A DNA stretch of 64,000 nt from JAPOXR01 sp963664715 (GCA_963664715.2 CAXXUY010000006.1:1-64000); one strand, 5' to 3'; numbered from the stretch's first letter, positions 17,194 to 28,645 are shown. Notes: generated by a model not told the origin, from the letters alone. Program-made: numbers and translations.

Positions 17194-17778
17194 TTACTGT
17201 TCGTTCCGGCTTGCACCCGGAACCCAGAGCACATCGTCCCTGCCCTTGGCGTTTTCCGAACGGGCCGCGACAAAGAACCAGTCGGACAGGCGGTTGAGAT
17301 AGTGGATGGCGCTCGAATTGACAGCCTCACTCTGCGAGAGTTCAACAACCCGCCGCTCGGCGCGCCGCGCGATGGTCCGGCAGTGGTGGAGATGAGTTGA
17401 AGCAGGAGAACCTCCCGGAAGTACGAAACTGCGAAGCGGATCCAGTTCCGCGTTGAACCGGTCGATCTCCCTTTCAAGGCGTCCGACCTGGGCTTCGGTC
17501 ATTCTCAGCGGTGGATGCTCCGATTCCGCCTCGTCATCCCGTTGCGGAAGGCAGAGATCTGCCCCGAGATCGAATAGGTCATTCTGGATCGCCGCCAGTT
17601 GCCCGGCTGATTCCCTCGACGCATGCAGCCTTGCGACGCCGACGGCCGCGTTGAGTTCGTCGACAGTTCCGTAGGCTTCGACCCGCAACGAGAACTTGTC
17701 CGTCCGCGTGCCGTCGCCAAGACCGGTTTCACCGTCATCCCCGGTTCGCGTGTATATCCTGTTCAGGACCACCATCAT
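17194..17778 (-). CDS. pduO: Cob(I)alamin adenosyltransferase, PduO type
   Basis: The 194-residue protein carries the PduO N-terminal signature RIYTRTGDDGETGLGDGTR, the ATP-binding region FVLPGGSPASTHLHHCRTIARRAERRVV and the C-terminal helix NRLSDWFFVAAR. It transfers the adenosyl group of ATP to cob(I)alamin to make coenzyme B12. The gene follows the twin-transmembrane gene with no gap: its ATG (two in tandem at 17778 and 17775) comes directly after that stop codon, so the two are coupled. Confidence 0.93.
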   Translation of the reverse strand: MMVVLNRIYTRTGDDGETGLGDGTRTDKFSLRVEAYGTVDELNAAVGVARLHASRESAGQLAAIQNDLFDLGADLCLPQRDDEAESEHPPLRMTEAQVGRLEREIDRFNAELDPLRSFVLPGGSPASTHLHHCRTIARRAERRVVELSQSEAVNSSAIHYLNRLSDWFFVAARSENAKGRDDVLWVPGASRNEQ

Positions 17779-17982
17779 TCAATCCCCGACAGAGCTGAAG
17801 AAAATGGCAAGCAGTATCAGCAGGACTGCCACCGCCTGGGCGATGATCCGCAGGCGCATCACCCTGTTGGCGTGCTTGCGGTTGAATTCCCCGCCCCGCG
17901 CAAAACCGCCTATTCCGACAAGCAGTATGACCAGCACCACCAGGACCGCGATGGTGGCAATCACGTAGAGGGCTGAGCCCAT
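17779..17982 (-). CDS. Small twin-transmembrane protein
   Basis: From ATG 17982 the protein has 67 residues: a first hydrophobic helix (about 3-24, rich in Val, Leu and Ile), a loop FARGGEFNRKHANRVMRLR, and a second helix (about 46-62). The loop pattern resembles HIG1-domain proteins, and short proteins of this type sit beside the adenosyltransferase and etfBA genes in Rhodobacteraceae. An earlier in-frame start at 18027 would add 15 polar residues. Its role is unknown; an inner-membrane location is clear. Confidence 0.8.
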   Translation of the reverse strand: MGSALYVIATIAVLVVLVILLVGIGGFARGGEFNRKHANRVMRLRIIAQAVAVLLILLAIFFSSVGD

Positions 17983-18038
17983 GTCAGTTTCCGTCCAAGC
18001 AGAGCTGGCGTCAAACGCGCCCGGCAAACACCCGGAAA

Positions 18039-18893
18039 CTACAGCCTTGTGAGCATCCTGTCCAATGCCCGCGTCGACAGGACCCTCCTGGCGACTCCCA
18101 TGATGTAGGTCGGCGTGGTGACATAGTAGCGGGGCCTGGGCCTCTTTGATTCGAGGGCGTGGACGAGCTTGCGTGTCACCGCCCGGGGAGGAAGTTCAAA
18201 CCTGTCCTTGGACGCGGTTTCCGCGTAGAGCCTCGGCATGAGCCTGTCGCGGTAGAATTCGGCCTTGACGGAGTTCTTCCAGTCTATCCACTTCTCGAAG
18301 TGAAGACGTGAATTCTCGCGTATCTTTGTCGTGATCGGTCCTGGCTCGATCAGCGAGACATGAATGCCGGTTCCCGCAAGCTCGATCCTGAGCGTATCCG
18401 AGAGCCCTTCCAGCGCGAACTTGGTCGAAGTGTAGGCGCCCCGATACGGAACGGTAACGAAGCCGAGTATCGAGGAGCAGTTCACGATCCGCCCGTATCC
18501 CTGCCGGCGCATCACGGGAATGACCCGGCGGGTCAGGTCGTGGTATCCGAAGAAGTTCGTTTCGAAAATTGCCCTGAGTGCATCCCGGGGCACGTCCTCG
18601 AGCGCGCATGTCAGTGCGTGGGCGCCGTTGTTGAATACGGCATCGAGCGTGCCGCCGGTCCGGGTCAGCACCTCCTCCAGCGCGGAACCGATGCTGTCCT
18701 CGTCCTCGTAATCGAGCCTCATGCTCTCGAGGCCGGAACTCCGCATCCGTTCGCAGTCTTCCTCCTTCCGGCATGTGGCAAAGACCCGCCAGCCTCGGGC
18801 CCCGAGATGGGCAGCGGCATCCAGACCGATGCCCGACGAGCATCCGGTGATGAGAACGCTGCCGCGATGCGTCGTTCCGTTTCCGTCTTTCAC
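18039..18893 (-). CDS. SDR-family oxidoreductase
   Basis: The 284-residue short-chain dehydrogenase has the cofactor motif TGCSSGIG (about 15-22), NNGAH, the catalytic Ser in NCSSILGF, and Tyr and Lys in YTSTKFALEGL, followed by SLIEPGPITTKI. A GTG start at 18893 has GGGGAG seven bases upstream and gives the normal N-terminus. The C-terminal part (about 215-284) is longer than in minimal SDRs and may be membrane-associated. The substrate is not predictable. It diverges from parC. Confidence 0.88.
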   Translation of the reverse strand: MKDGNGTTHRGSVLITGCSSGIGLDAAAHLGARGWRVFATCRKEEDCERMRSSGLESMRLDYEDEDSIGSALEEVLTRTGGTLDAVFNNGAHALTCALEDVPRDALRAIFETNFFGYHDLTRRVIPVMRRQGYGRIVNCSSILGFVTVPYRGAYTSTKFALEGLSDTLRIELAGTGIHVSLIEPGPITTKIRENSRLHFEKWIDWKNSVKAEFYRDRLMPRLYAETASKDRFELPPRAVTRKLVHALESKRPRPRYYVTTPTYIMGVARRVLSTRALDRMLTRL

Positions 18894-19065
18894 ATCCTGA
18901 CTCCCCGACGGTCCAGTTGGCGGGCCGGCACCTGCGGTGCCCGTGCGGAAATTCGGACATCCGGGCCGAATTTTCAACAGGACTGCAACATCCGGAGCCC
19001 GGAAACCGGTCCGCACGGCCACCTGCGTGTGGCGTTTTCCGACATCCGCAGGTATCAGCTTTAGC

Positions 19066-21296
19066 ATGTCGGGTGAAACGGATTTTCCGCAGGAGATCAT
19101 CGAACCGCTCAGCAAGGCGATCAGCGAGCGGTACCTGCAATATGCGCTGTCCACGATCATGCATCGTGCCCTGCCGGACGCGCGGGATGGACTCAAGCCC
19201 GTCCACCGGAGAATCCTGCACGCGATGCGCGAGTTGAAGCTGGGGGCGTCGGGGGGGTTTCGCAAGTCGGCAAAGATCTCCGGCGATGTCATGGGCAATT
19301 ACCATCCGCATGGCGACCAGGCCATCTACGATGCCCTCGTCCGGCTCGCCCAGCCATTCAACATGCGCTACCCGCTGATCAACGGCCAGGGGAATTTCGG
19401 CAATGTGGACGGCGACAATGCCGCCGCGTCGCGTTACACCGAGGCGCGGCTTGCCGAGGCTGCGGAAGCCCTGATGGAGGGCCTCGCCGAGAACGCAGTC
19501 GACTTCCGGCCGAACTATGACGGCACCCAGCAGGAACCCGAAGTGCTGCCGGCGGTATTTCCCAACCTCCTCGCCAACGGTGCAAGCGGAATCGCCGTCG
19601 GGATGGCAACGAACATTCCTCCCCACAATATCGGTGAACTGTGCGATGCCTGCCTTCATCTTCTCAAGTGGCCCGATGCCCGCGACGAAACGATGACCAG
19701 CCATGTGCCGGGGCCGGATTTTCCCACCGGGGGGATCATTGTCGAGCCGCCCGAGAGCATCAGCGAGACCTACCGCACCGGGAAGGGTTCGATACGGGTC
19801 CGGGCAAGCTGGGATACCGAGAAACTTGACCGCGGCACCTGGCAGATCGTGATCACGGAAATCCCCTACCAGGTGCAAAAGTCGCGCCTGATCGAGAGGA
19901 TCGCCTCTCTGATCCAGGAAAAGAAACTGCAGTCCCTGACCGACGTCAGGGATGAATCGGCCGAGGACATCAGGATCGGCTGGAACCCCGGTCACGCAAT
20001 GTCGATGCAAACGTGCTGATGGAGGCGCTGTTCCGGCAGTCCGATCTCGAAAAGCGTTTCGCGTTGAACATGAACGTCCTGATCGACGGCCGCACCCCGA
20101 AAGTGTGTTCGCTGAAGGAGGTGTTGCGCGCGTTTCTCGATCATCGGCGGGATGTTCTCGAGCGCAGGTCGAGGCACCGCCTCGGACAGATCGACCAGCG
20201 ACTCGAGGTCCTCGAGGGTCTCATCGTTGCGTTCGTGAATCTTGACCGCGTCATCGAGATCATCAGATACGAGGACAACCCGAAATCGTCGCTCATCGCC
20301 GAGTTCGAACTGACCGAAAACCAGGCAGAGGCGATACTCAACATGCGCTTGCGGAGCCTCCACAAACTCGAGGAGATCGAACTCCGCAAGGAACAGGAAA
20401 GGCTGCAGGTCGAGAGGGTCGAGATCGATGACCTGCTCCAGGACAGTTCGCTGCAGTGGCAGCGGATCGGGGAGGAGATCAAGGACGTCCAGAAGAAGTT
20501 CGGCAAGGGTTCGCCCTCCGGGCAACGCATGACACAGTTCGAGGAAGCACCCGAATTGCCGGACATTCCTGCGGAAATCATGGTCGAGAAGGAAGCGGTG
20601 ACCATCGTGTGCTCAAGGATGGGCTGGATCAGGTCGATGAAGGGCACGGTCCCTCTCGACCAGCAGTTCAAGTTCCGGGACGGGGACGAGGGACGGTTCG
20701 TGCTGCATGCGGATACGACCGACAGGCTGGTGCTGTTCGGATCGAACGGGCGTTTCTACACGATCAACATTGCCGCCGTGCCGGGTGGCAGGGGGCTGGG
20801 CGAACCAGTCAGGGTCATGGTGGACCTTCCCAACGACGCGGATATCGTTTCCCTGTTCGTCCATCGGGAGGACCGAAGACTCGTCCTGGCATCCGCAAAC
20901 GGTTTCGGATTCACGGTGAACGAGGCCGATGTCGTTGCCGCAACCCGCAATGGCAAGCAGGTCATGAATGTCCGCCCGCCGGACTACGCAAAAGCCTGCA
21001 TCATGCTCGAAGGCGATCACCTGGCAGTTGCCAGCGAGGACGGGAAACTGCTGATATTCGCGATCGAGGAGTTGGCCGAACTCGTCAGGGGCAAGGGCGT
21101 ACGATTGCAGAAATACAAGTACAAGGTGGGTGGACTGTCCGACATCAAGTCGTTCTCGATCGCCGACGGCCTGCAATGGAAGGATCGCGGTGGCAGGACC
21201 TGGACCGTGTCCGATCTGGACATATGGACCGGCAAACGCGGGTCGGTCGGGCGCAAGACGCCCCGCGGGTTTCCGAAGGAAAACAGGTTCACCTGA
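19066..21296 (+). CDS. parC: DNA topoisomerase IV subunit A (ParC), reading frame broken by a single-base deletion
   Basis: The first part (19066-19977) encodes the breakage-reunion domain: RALPDARDGLKPVHRRIL, the QRDR region GNYHPHGDQAIYDALVRLAQPF and the catalytic Tyr in AASRYTEARL. The second part (from 19980) continues in the next frame with LMEALFRQSDLEKRFALNMNVL, the coiled-coil and the C-terminal beta-pinwheel. Adding one base after ATC 19975-19977 restores a 743-residue protein with the expected junction RI-x-LEPRSRNVDAN. As written, translation stops at 20017-20019. ParC decatenates chromosomes with ParE and is essential, so a sequencing or assembly error is more likely than true loss. 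Confidence 0.93.
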
Positions 21297-22420
21297 ACCG
21301 CCCGTCAGTCCTGGGCGGGACTGCATTCGACCCAGACACCTCCTTCCGGCCTCGTTGTCAGGATGAGCACCGGTTCGGGCTGGCGCCCTTCCACGAGCGA
21401 AAACCGGAAGTTCGCGAGCAGACTGGCAAGCAGTATCCCGGCCTCCTGGACGGCAAAATTGGCTCCTATGCATGAGCGCGGGCCGCCGCCGAAGGGCAGG
21501 TACTGGAACCGGTCGATGTCGTTGGGCTCCGCGAACCGGTCGGGAAGGAAAGCGTCGGGGGATTCCCAGAGGCAATGGTTCCGATGCAGCGCATAGACCG
21601 GAACCAGGATGTTGTCGCCGGGCCGGACCTCCCTCCCTCCGAGTTCATCTTCATCGAGCGCGGTCCTGAGCAGGAGGCCGGCGGGCGGATAGAGCCTAAG
21701 CGCTTCCTTCAACACCCTGGACGTGCAGGGCAGGCAATCAAGGTCATCGGCATCGGCAATCGGACCCTCGAGAACCGAGTGGATCTCTTCCCGGAGCCGG
21801 TCCTGCCAGGGCTGGTCGAATGCCAGCAGGTACAGCGCCCAGGACAGGGCCAGTGCCGTGGTTTCGTGGCCGGCCACGACGAAGGTCAGGAGGTTGTCCC
21901 TGAGTTCCGCGGGATTCATCCGTCGTCCCGACTTCGGATCTTCTGCAGCCGCAAGGAGATCGTGCAGGTCATTTCCCCGGGGCCGGCTGGATTCCCGCCT
22001 CCTGCGGATCGCTTCATCGGCCGCGGCCTTCAGTTTCCTGACCTCCCTGGCCGGAAGTTCCCTGTCCAGCCGGGGTATCCAGCCAGGCACCCCGACGACG
22101 TCGAGGATCGAGGTCTTGGCGCTCCCTGACACGTAGATGTCGATTGCCCGTTCGGCGACAGTCCTGTCAATGGCGCCTTCCCCGGTGAACATGACGTCGT
22201 TGATGACCTCGAAGGTCGCCGCGGTGAATTCGGCGTGCATGTCGACCACGGATGTTCCTGCATTGCCGAGCCGCTCGACCAGTCGCCGTGCCGAAGCCGT
22301 CATCACCGGTCCGAGAGCGCTGATGTTCTTGCGGGAGAACACGGGCGAGGCCGCCCGTTTCTGCCACAGCCAGTTGTGGCCTTCTGCCAGAAACAGGCTT
22401 TCGCCGATGACGGGTCCTAG

Positions 22421-24083
22421 GAGCCTGTCGAAATACCGGCATTGAAAGCGGTGTCCATGGCGTCTGAATGCCTGCACATCTTCATCGGCTCCGGGTCGAA
22501 TTTCACCGGTGACCGGCGCCCGGACCCACCTCGGCGGCCAGCCTTGCCGACAATTCTGCCTGCCAGGGCTGCAATTCCGGTCGAATTCGGCTAAATTCCT
22601 GTTCTCAAGCCATGCTCCTTTGCCCTTCATGCCGCCGAATGTCCGCCCAACAGCAGCCGGTGCATGCGCTTCAGGTTCCATGACGTGCAGACCAGGCTCC
22701 ACTCGCCCTGAACAGCCTCGATGCCGCGCAGGCTGAACTGGTCAAAGCCCATGACCCTCTTGATGATTCCGAAGACCGGCTCGACGGCGGCCTTGCGCTT
22801 CGCGTAGATCCGCTCCCCTTCGGCAGAGCCCATCCGGTGCTTCATCCGCTCAACCGCATCGGCATCGGCAGGAGGCTCTGTCACCGGCACCCTTCTCTCC
22901 CGGAGTGGACGGTTGTGGTGCTGCCGGCCGGAAGCAATCAGGGGCTCGATGCCCCGATCGTCGCACAATTCAACATTGGCGCGGCTGAAATACCCGGTAT
23001 CGGCGACGATGCCAGCCGGGCTGCCGACATCCTCGAGCGCGGCAAGCGCCGGTGCCATCTCGTCGACATCATTCGGTCTCTGGCTGACATGGGCATGGAC
23101 AATGAGGTGGCTGCCATGGTCCACCGATGCCTGGGCGTTGTAAGCCTGCTCGAAGCCTCCGGATGACGGCATGATCCGCGAATCCGGGTCGGTGAAACTG
23201 ATCTGGTCCCTGGGGCGGGGGCCCGGCACCGGCGGCTTCGGCGGCCTGCCGCCGAGCTTGCCTCCCCGTTCCCGTTCCTTCTGGCGCCGCTCTTGCATCT
23301 TCTCCTCGTATGCCGCCTGTTCGGCTGCATGGCGGGCCGCGGCGCGGGCCTCGATCTCCTTCCTGGCCTCGGCGATCTTCGCCAGGCGCTCTTGCCGGCG
23401 CCCGAGTTCCTCGGGAATGTCGAGAGCGCACTCCTGCTCGTCCGCCGCCTCGGCCAGTTCCAGCAGCCGGGCGACCTGCGCCTTCAGCTGCGCCTCGATG
23501 CGCTCCATATGCAAATGGCTCATCGCCCGGTGGCGGCTGGCATTGGCCTTCACCTTGGTGCCATCGAGGCTGACATGGCCAAGCTTCAGCATGCCCATGG
23601 TGCCGGCAATCGACAGCACCTGGACAAACAGCTCCTGCAGGGCAGGCAGGTGGCGCTTGCGGAAACGGGCAATGGTGTCATGGTCGGGATGAAGATTGCC
23701 GGTGACATAGCGCACCGCAACCGAGTCATGCGTCGCCGCTTCCAGCTTGCGGCTCGAATGCACGCCGGTTGAATAGCCGTAAAACAGCAGCGCCGTCATC
23801 ATCACCGGGCAATAGGCTGGCTTGCCGCCATGCCGGTAGACGCCGGTGATCTTGTCCAGATCCAGGGATTCGACGATCTCGACGACAAAGCGGGCCAGGT
23901 GATCGTCCGGCAGCCACTCCTGGATCGAAGGTGGCAACAGCCAGACCTCGTCACGATTGGCCCTCTGGAACCTGATCGACACAACATCATCCTCCAGACT
24001 GTTCATTCACTGCCCGATACTACCATATCTTGTGGAAAAGGACAGGAAATCACTGCAAATCCATGGCCAAATCCGACAGGCTC
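22421..24083 (-). mobile_element. IS1182-family insertion sequence (1,663 bp), intact
   Basis: The ends are inverted repeats: GAGCCTGTCG at 22421-22430 and CGACAGGCTC at 24074-24083. Both are flanked outside by CTAG (22417-22420 and 24084-24087), a four-base target duplication. One transposase gene fills most of the element. The host gene is restored exactly when the element plus one CTAG is removed, which fixes the boundaries to the base. Family assignment rests on the transposase. Confidence 0.92.
22627..24006 (-). CDS. IS1182-family transposase (DDE type)
   Basis: The 459-residue protein starts with the DUF772-like region (QEWLPDDHLARFVVEIVESLDLD, then PAYCPVMMTALLFYGYSTG), has the first catalytic Asp in VSLDGTKVKANAS, a long charged coiled-coil insertion (about 165-245), the second Asp in IVADTGYFS and the Glu region KRKAAVEPVFGIIKRVMGF near the C-terminus. 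The frame is uninterrupted, and length and arrangement are those of an active transposase. It is transcribed in the same direction as the P450 it disrupts. Confidence 0.93.
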   Translation of the reverse strand: MNSLEDDVVSIRFQRANRDEVWLLPPSIQEWLPDDHLARFVVEIVESLDLDKITGVYRHGGKPAYCPVMMTALLFYGYSTGVHSSRKLEAATHDSVAVRYVTGNLHPDHDTIARFRKRHLPALQELFVQVLSIAGTMGMLKLGHVSLDGTKVKANASRHRAMSHLHMERIEAQLKAQVARLLELAEAADEQECALDIPEELGRRQERLAKIAEARKEIEARAAARHAAEQAAYEEKMQERRQKERERGGKLGGRPPKPPVPGPRPRDQISFTDPDSRIMPSSGGFEQAYNAQASVDHGSHLIVHAHVSQRPNDVDEMAPALAALEDVGSPAGIVADTGYFSRANVELCDDRGIEPLIASGRQHHNRPLRERRVPVTEPPADADAVERMKHRMGSAEGERIYAKRKAAVEPVFGIIKRVMGFDQFSLRGIEAVQGEWSLVCTSWNLKRMHRLLLGGHSAA

Positions 24084-24324
24084 CTAGAACGTTCTTCACG
24101 GCTTCCGCCTTCGGGTAGCGTGAAGGCCGTTCGAGCAGTACGCGCTGCAATGCCGCAGGATCCATGACCATGTGCCACCGGCGAATCATCCTGCCCGAAA
24201 CCATCGGCTGGCGGGTTGCGAGATCGGGAATGATCTCGAGCAGGTTGCGCCTGGCAGTCCGCACGATCCCCATGAGTCCCATCGGTTCCTGCGCCAGCTT
24301 CGCCCTGACAGGGATTTCGGCCAT

Positions 24325-24725
24325 GAATTCACCAGTTGGAGGTCAATTCCGACTATGAGTGACGTCCAATCCCGATGCAACCGGCATGCATCAGCGCCGA
24401 CTGGGACTTGGGTACACTCGTTACGAGAGGGTGCCATGCCCCGGATTCCGGATTGCGCGGTCGGCGGTGCCTGGATCCTGCCGGGACGGGATTGCGGGGT
24501 TTCAATCGCCGCAGTTTTATGATTCCGAGGACGGTGCTATTACTGAACCCGGGATTTCGGGCGATCCGGCGGTGTAATCGACCATTCGCGACGCACTGAA
24601 TGACTTTTGGCACGAGTTTTTCGGACTGGTTGCGCCTTCCCGGTCAAGGAGTACCGTAAACCCGAGGCAGTTGCGGACATTCTGGTTCGAACAGATAGAC
24701 TGCTGATCTGGCTGCGAGGAGCAAC
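24325..24725. other. Divergent intergenic region between the P450 and permease genes
   Basis: About 400 bp separate the P450 start from the SLC13-type permease start. A ribosome site GAGGAG lies eight bases before the permease ATG. I see no gene, repeat or clear promoter consensus in the rest. Confidence 0.4.
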
Positions 24726-26609
24726 ATGGAACCCCTTCATTTTACGACTGAAATGGCGGTTGTTCTTGGCCTGCTGGGATTGACGGTTTTCCTGTTTGTT
24801 TCGGAAATCATTCGGATTGACCTCGCTGCACTCCTTGTACTCGTTACCGTCGGAATCTTGAGCTACATGCCGGGTCTCGAAAACCTTGCCGACGCAACTC
24901 GCCTTTTCGACGGCTTTGCGTCGAACGCCGTGATCTCGATCATCGCCGTGATGATTATCGGGGCCGGTTTGGACCGGACCGGACTCATGAACAAGGTTGC
25001 AGCGGCCATCTTGAAACATGGCGGCACTACCGAGGTCCGCGTGCTTCCGATCGTCTCCGGAACGGTCGGACTGATCTCGAGCTTTCTGCAAAACGTCGGT
25101 GCGGCAGCGCTGTTCCTGCCTGTTGTCAGCCGGATTTCCGTGCGATCGGGGATCGCCCTGAGTCGGCTCCTTATGCCGATGGGCTTCTGCGCGATACTCG
25201 GCGGCACGATGACGATGGTCGGGTCATCGCCACTTATCCTGCTGAACGACTTGATCCACACCGCGAACGCGGGCTTGCCGGACGACGCCAAGATGCCGCC
25301 ATTCGGATTGTTTTCAGTGACTCCCGTCGGCGCCGCGCTGGTCGCCACGGGCATCCTGTATTTCCTGCTACTCGGCCGCTGGGTTCTGCCGGGTTCGCCT
25401 GAGCCGGTCGAACTTGCGCCCGGAGGCGGCACCTCTGAATACCTGGAGCGCGTCTACGGGCTTCACGCCGATGTCTTTGAAGTGGACGTTCCCCCCGACA
25501 GCGCACTTGTAGGACAGATCCTGGCAGACATTAACAACGAGAACAATCTCTACATAATCTCGACCTTCTACCGCGGCAAGGTGTCAATGATCCAGATTCT
25601 GACCGCCGAAATCGCGGCGCCGTGCAGACTGGCCATTGTCGGCAACGAGCAGGTCGTCAAGAATTTCGCGAACCGGTACGGCCTGACGGTCCGACCGGAA
25701 CTGGATGTTTTCGTCGAGGAGTTCGCACCCACCAATGCCGGTGTCGCCGAGTTGGTCATTCCGCCGGACTCCAAGCTGATCGGAAAGAGTCCGCGACGAC
25801 TGTTGTTGCGCAAGACATATGGCCTGAGCCTCATGGCAATCCATCGCGGCGAAGAGACCCTCAGCCACGTCAGAACCGAAGAGCACGAACCGACACAGAT
25901 CGGGCTGGTTCCTTTTCACGCCGGTGACATGTTGGTTGCACACACACGCTGGGACAACCTGACGCGCATAAAGCGTGACCGGGATTTCATTGTCGTTACA
26001 ACCGATTTCCCGCAAGAGGAGTTGAGACCGAACAAGGTTGGCTGGGCGGTCCTGTTCTTGGCGGTTTCGCTTTCGCTCATACTCTTTACGGATGTGCGAC
26101 TGTCACTTTGCCTTTTGACCGGCGCGGTCGGGATGCTTCTGAGCCGTGTTTTGAGCATCGACGAAGCCTATCGCTCGGTCGGTTGGAATACAGTATTCTT
26201 GCTGGCAAGCCTGATCCCGCTTGGGCAGGCGGTCCAGAACACCGGAACTGCCGAATGGATCGCTCAGCAGATACTCGTGATCCTGGATGGATGGCCGGTA
26301 TGGTCGCTTCAATTGGGTGTGGCAATTCTTGCCACCGCGTTCTCACTGGTGATGTCAAATGTCGGCGCGACAGTGCTCTTGGTTCCGTTGGCAGTCTCGA
26401 TTGCCGTGGCAGCGGGGGCGAGCCCGGCGCTGTTCGCTCTGACCGTGGCGATTTCCACGTCAAATTCGTTCATAATACCGACACATCAAGTCAATGCACT
26501 GATAATGGGCCCGGCTGGCTACAAGGTCACGGATTTCCTGAAGAGCGGAGGCATAATGACTGTCCTCTTCCTGGTCGTCTCGATGGTCATGCTCAACGTG
26601 GTGTATTGA
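24726..26609 (+). CDS. SLC13/DASS-type permease with two TrkA-C (RCK_C) domains
   Basis: The 627-residue inner-membrane protein has the two-half layout of this family. N-terminal helices (about 10-225) include the SNxT-like hairpin region LQNVGAAALFLPVV. Two cytoplasmic TrkA-C domains follow (about 240-320, beginning FEVDVPPDSALVGQI, and 330-415, beginning AELVIPPDSKLIGKS). C-terminal helices (about 435-627) include the second hairpin MSNVGATVLLVPLA and the motif ISTSNSFIIPTHQVN. Relatives carry dicarboxylates, sulfate or other anions with sodium; the substrate here is not known. It stands alone. Confidence 0.9.
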   Translation: MEPLHFTTEMAVVLGLLGLTVFLFVSEIIRIDLAALLVLVTVGILSYMPGLENLADATRLFDGFASNAVISIIAVMIIGAGLDRTGLMNKVAAAILKHGGTTEVRVLPIVSGTVGLISSFLQNVGAAALFLPVVSRISVRSGIALSRLLMPMGFCAILGGTMTMVGSSPLILLNDLIHTANAGLPDDAKMPPFGLFSVTPVGAALVATGILYFLLLGRWVLPGSPEPVELAPGGGTSEYLERVYGLHADVFEVDVPPDSALVGQILADINNENNLYIISTFYRGKVSMIQILTAEIAAPCRLAIVGNEQVVKNFANRYGLTVRPELDVFVEEFAPTNAGVAELVIPPDSKLIGKSPRRLLLRKTYGLSLMAIHRGEETLSHVRTEEHEPTQIGLVPFHAGDMLVAHTRWDNLTRIKRDRDFIVVTTDFPQEELRPNKVGWAVLFLAVSLSLILFTDVRLSLCLLTGAVGMLLSRVLSIDEAYRSVGWNTVFLLASLIPLGQAVQNTGTAEWIAQQILVILDGWPVWSLQLGVAILATAFSLVMSNVGATVLLVPLAVSIAVAAGASPALFALTVAISTSNSFIIPTHQVNALIMGPAGYKVTDFLKSGGIMTVLFLVVSMVMLNVVY

Positions 26610-27598
26610 CCCGAAACAGGTAGCTCCAGTTTCCGTTCACAACCGGCATTCTCAAATCTGCCCCGATGGAGCTGACGATCTACAGTTTCGTGAATCTGTG
26701 GGAGCCGCAGCCAAACTTGACAACCGTGCCCTGGACTCTCCCTGCATCCCAAGTTCCGCAGTTGTTCAAATGTCGGCAACATCAGGGCAACAAGTGACTT
26801 TGCAGCCTCCCTTGAACTACGGATCATGTGCCGCAATGGAGCGTTGGCAGACTCCAGTCTCAATGCTGAAATGTCTGTCCCAGACTCACCTCCAGTACGA
26901 AGCGCACCTACTGAATCTTCGCATCATTCGGAGAGTCGACAGAAGCTGACATTCGCGTCGCCTCTACACCTGAATTGCTGGATTACCAACGACCTCGGCT
27001 TCCGACCAGTCCCGGCAGGGGTCTTGTCAAGAGAGTGCCGCCAATTCCAGGTTTGGAATGAGCGGCTTTCCTTTGCCTCCAGCGCCCTCGGCAAAGGCCT
27101 TACGATCATCGGCAAACTCCTGGATCATACTCAGATGCAGACGACCGCACGCCATGCCCGTCACGCCCGAGACTCAGTTCAGCCTGCAACTGCACGGACT
27201 ACAGGCAGTATCGTCGACAGCCTGCTCGTGGCGGATGGATTTCATTCGGATCATTTTCTGCAAGGAGGACCCGCGGTCTTGCGGTCCGGTCAGGGACGAT
27301 GTCGACGCGAAGTGGCATTCTTGCCTGTATTGCATGCAACGCTCATCATGGATTTGTCCAACACGCGCGAACAAGTGCGCTCTCATACCACCGGTTTCAC
27401 CGGCAAAGCTCGCAGTTTCAATGGATTGCAGCAGTTGGACACTGCATTGTTCTCCTCGAGATTCCGGCTGGGAGGCATGTCGAATCTTGCTGCTTGTCGC
27501 GTCCGGTGGAGACCACCAACGCGTCATACCTCGTGTATTCCGGATTCTGGTTAAGGGGACGGCTGCCTGACGATTTCGTCAGGTCGAGGGCAAATCCA
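26610..27598. other. Nearly 1-kb region without an intact gene
   Basis: No frame here looks like an intact protein. It contains one recognisable remnant, an integrase C-terminus at 27087-27227. The base composition is lower in GC than the neighbours. The region separates the permease from the convergent end of the first sugar operon and looks like an old insertion scar. Confidence 0.5.
27087..27227 (+). pseudogene. Remnant of a tyrosine integrase C-terminus
   Basis: One frame reads SALGKGLTIIGKLLDHTQ followed by MQTTARHARHARDSVQPATARTTGSIVDSL. This matches the box-II end of phage-type integrases, in which the usual sequence is like IGxLLGHTQxxTTARYAHLADDPVxxA. The nucleophile Tyr appears as His (TTARHAR) and the LGH Gly as Asp, so it is not functional. 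No other part of the integrase is recognisable. Confidence 0.6.

Positions 27599-28641
<1,043 letters not shown>

Positions 28642-28645
<4 letters not shown>

Larger units (their letters stand above)
21305..24324 (-). pseudogene. Cytochrome P450, split by an IS1182-like insertion
   Basis: The N-terminal part lies at 24084-24324 (MAEIPVRAKLAQEPMGL to EAVKNVL) and the C-terminal part at 21305-22420. Removing the element and one CTAG copy joins them in frame as KNVLGPVIGESLF and gives a 450-residue P450. The C-terminal part keeps the I-helix AGHETTALAL, the K-helix EALRLYPP and the haem loop FGGGPRSCIG with the cysteine ligand. No decay other than the insertion is visible, so the disruption looks recent. 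The substrate is unknown. The 3' end is convergent with parC, only 8 bp apart. Confidence 0.9.

Noticed and set aside
18996..20010. Very long minus-strand open frame opposite parC continuing towards the SDR gene
   Set aside because: It is antisense to well-conserved ParC sequence and has no family resemblance; the true SDR start is the GTG at 18893.
24661..24725. GGTTCGAAC near the permease start as a possible tRNA T-arm
   Set aside because: No acceptor, D-arm or anticodon stem can be formed around it.
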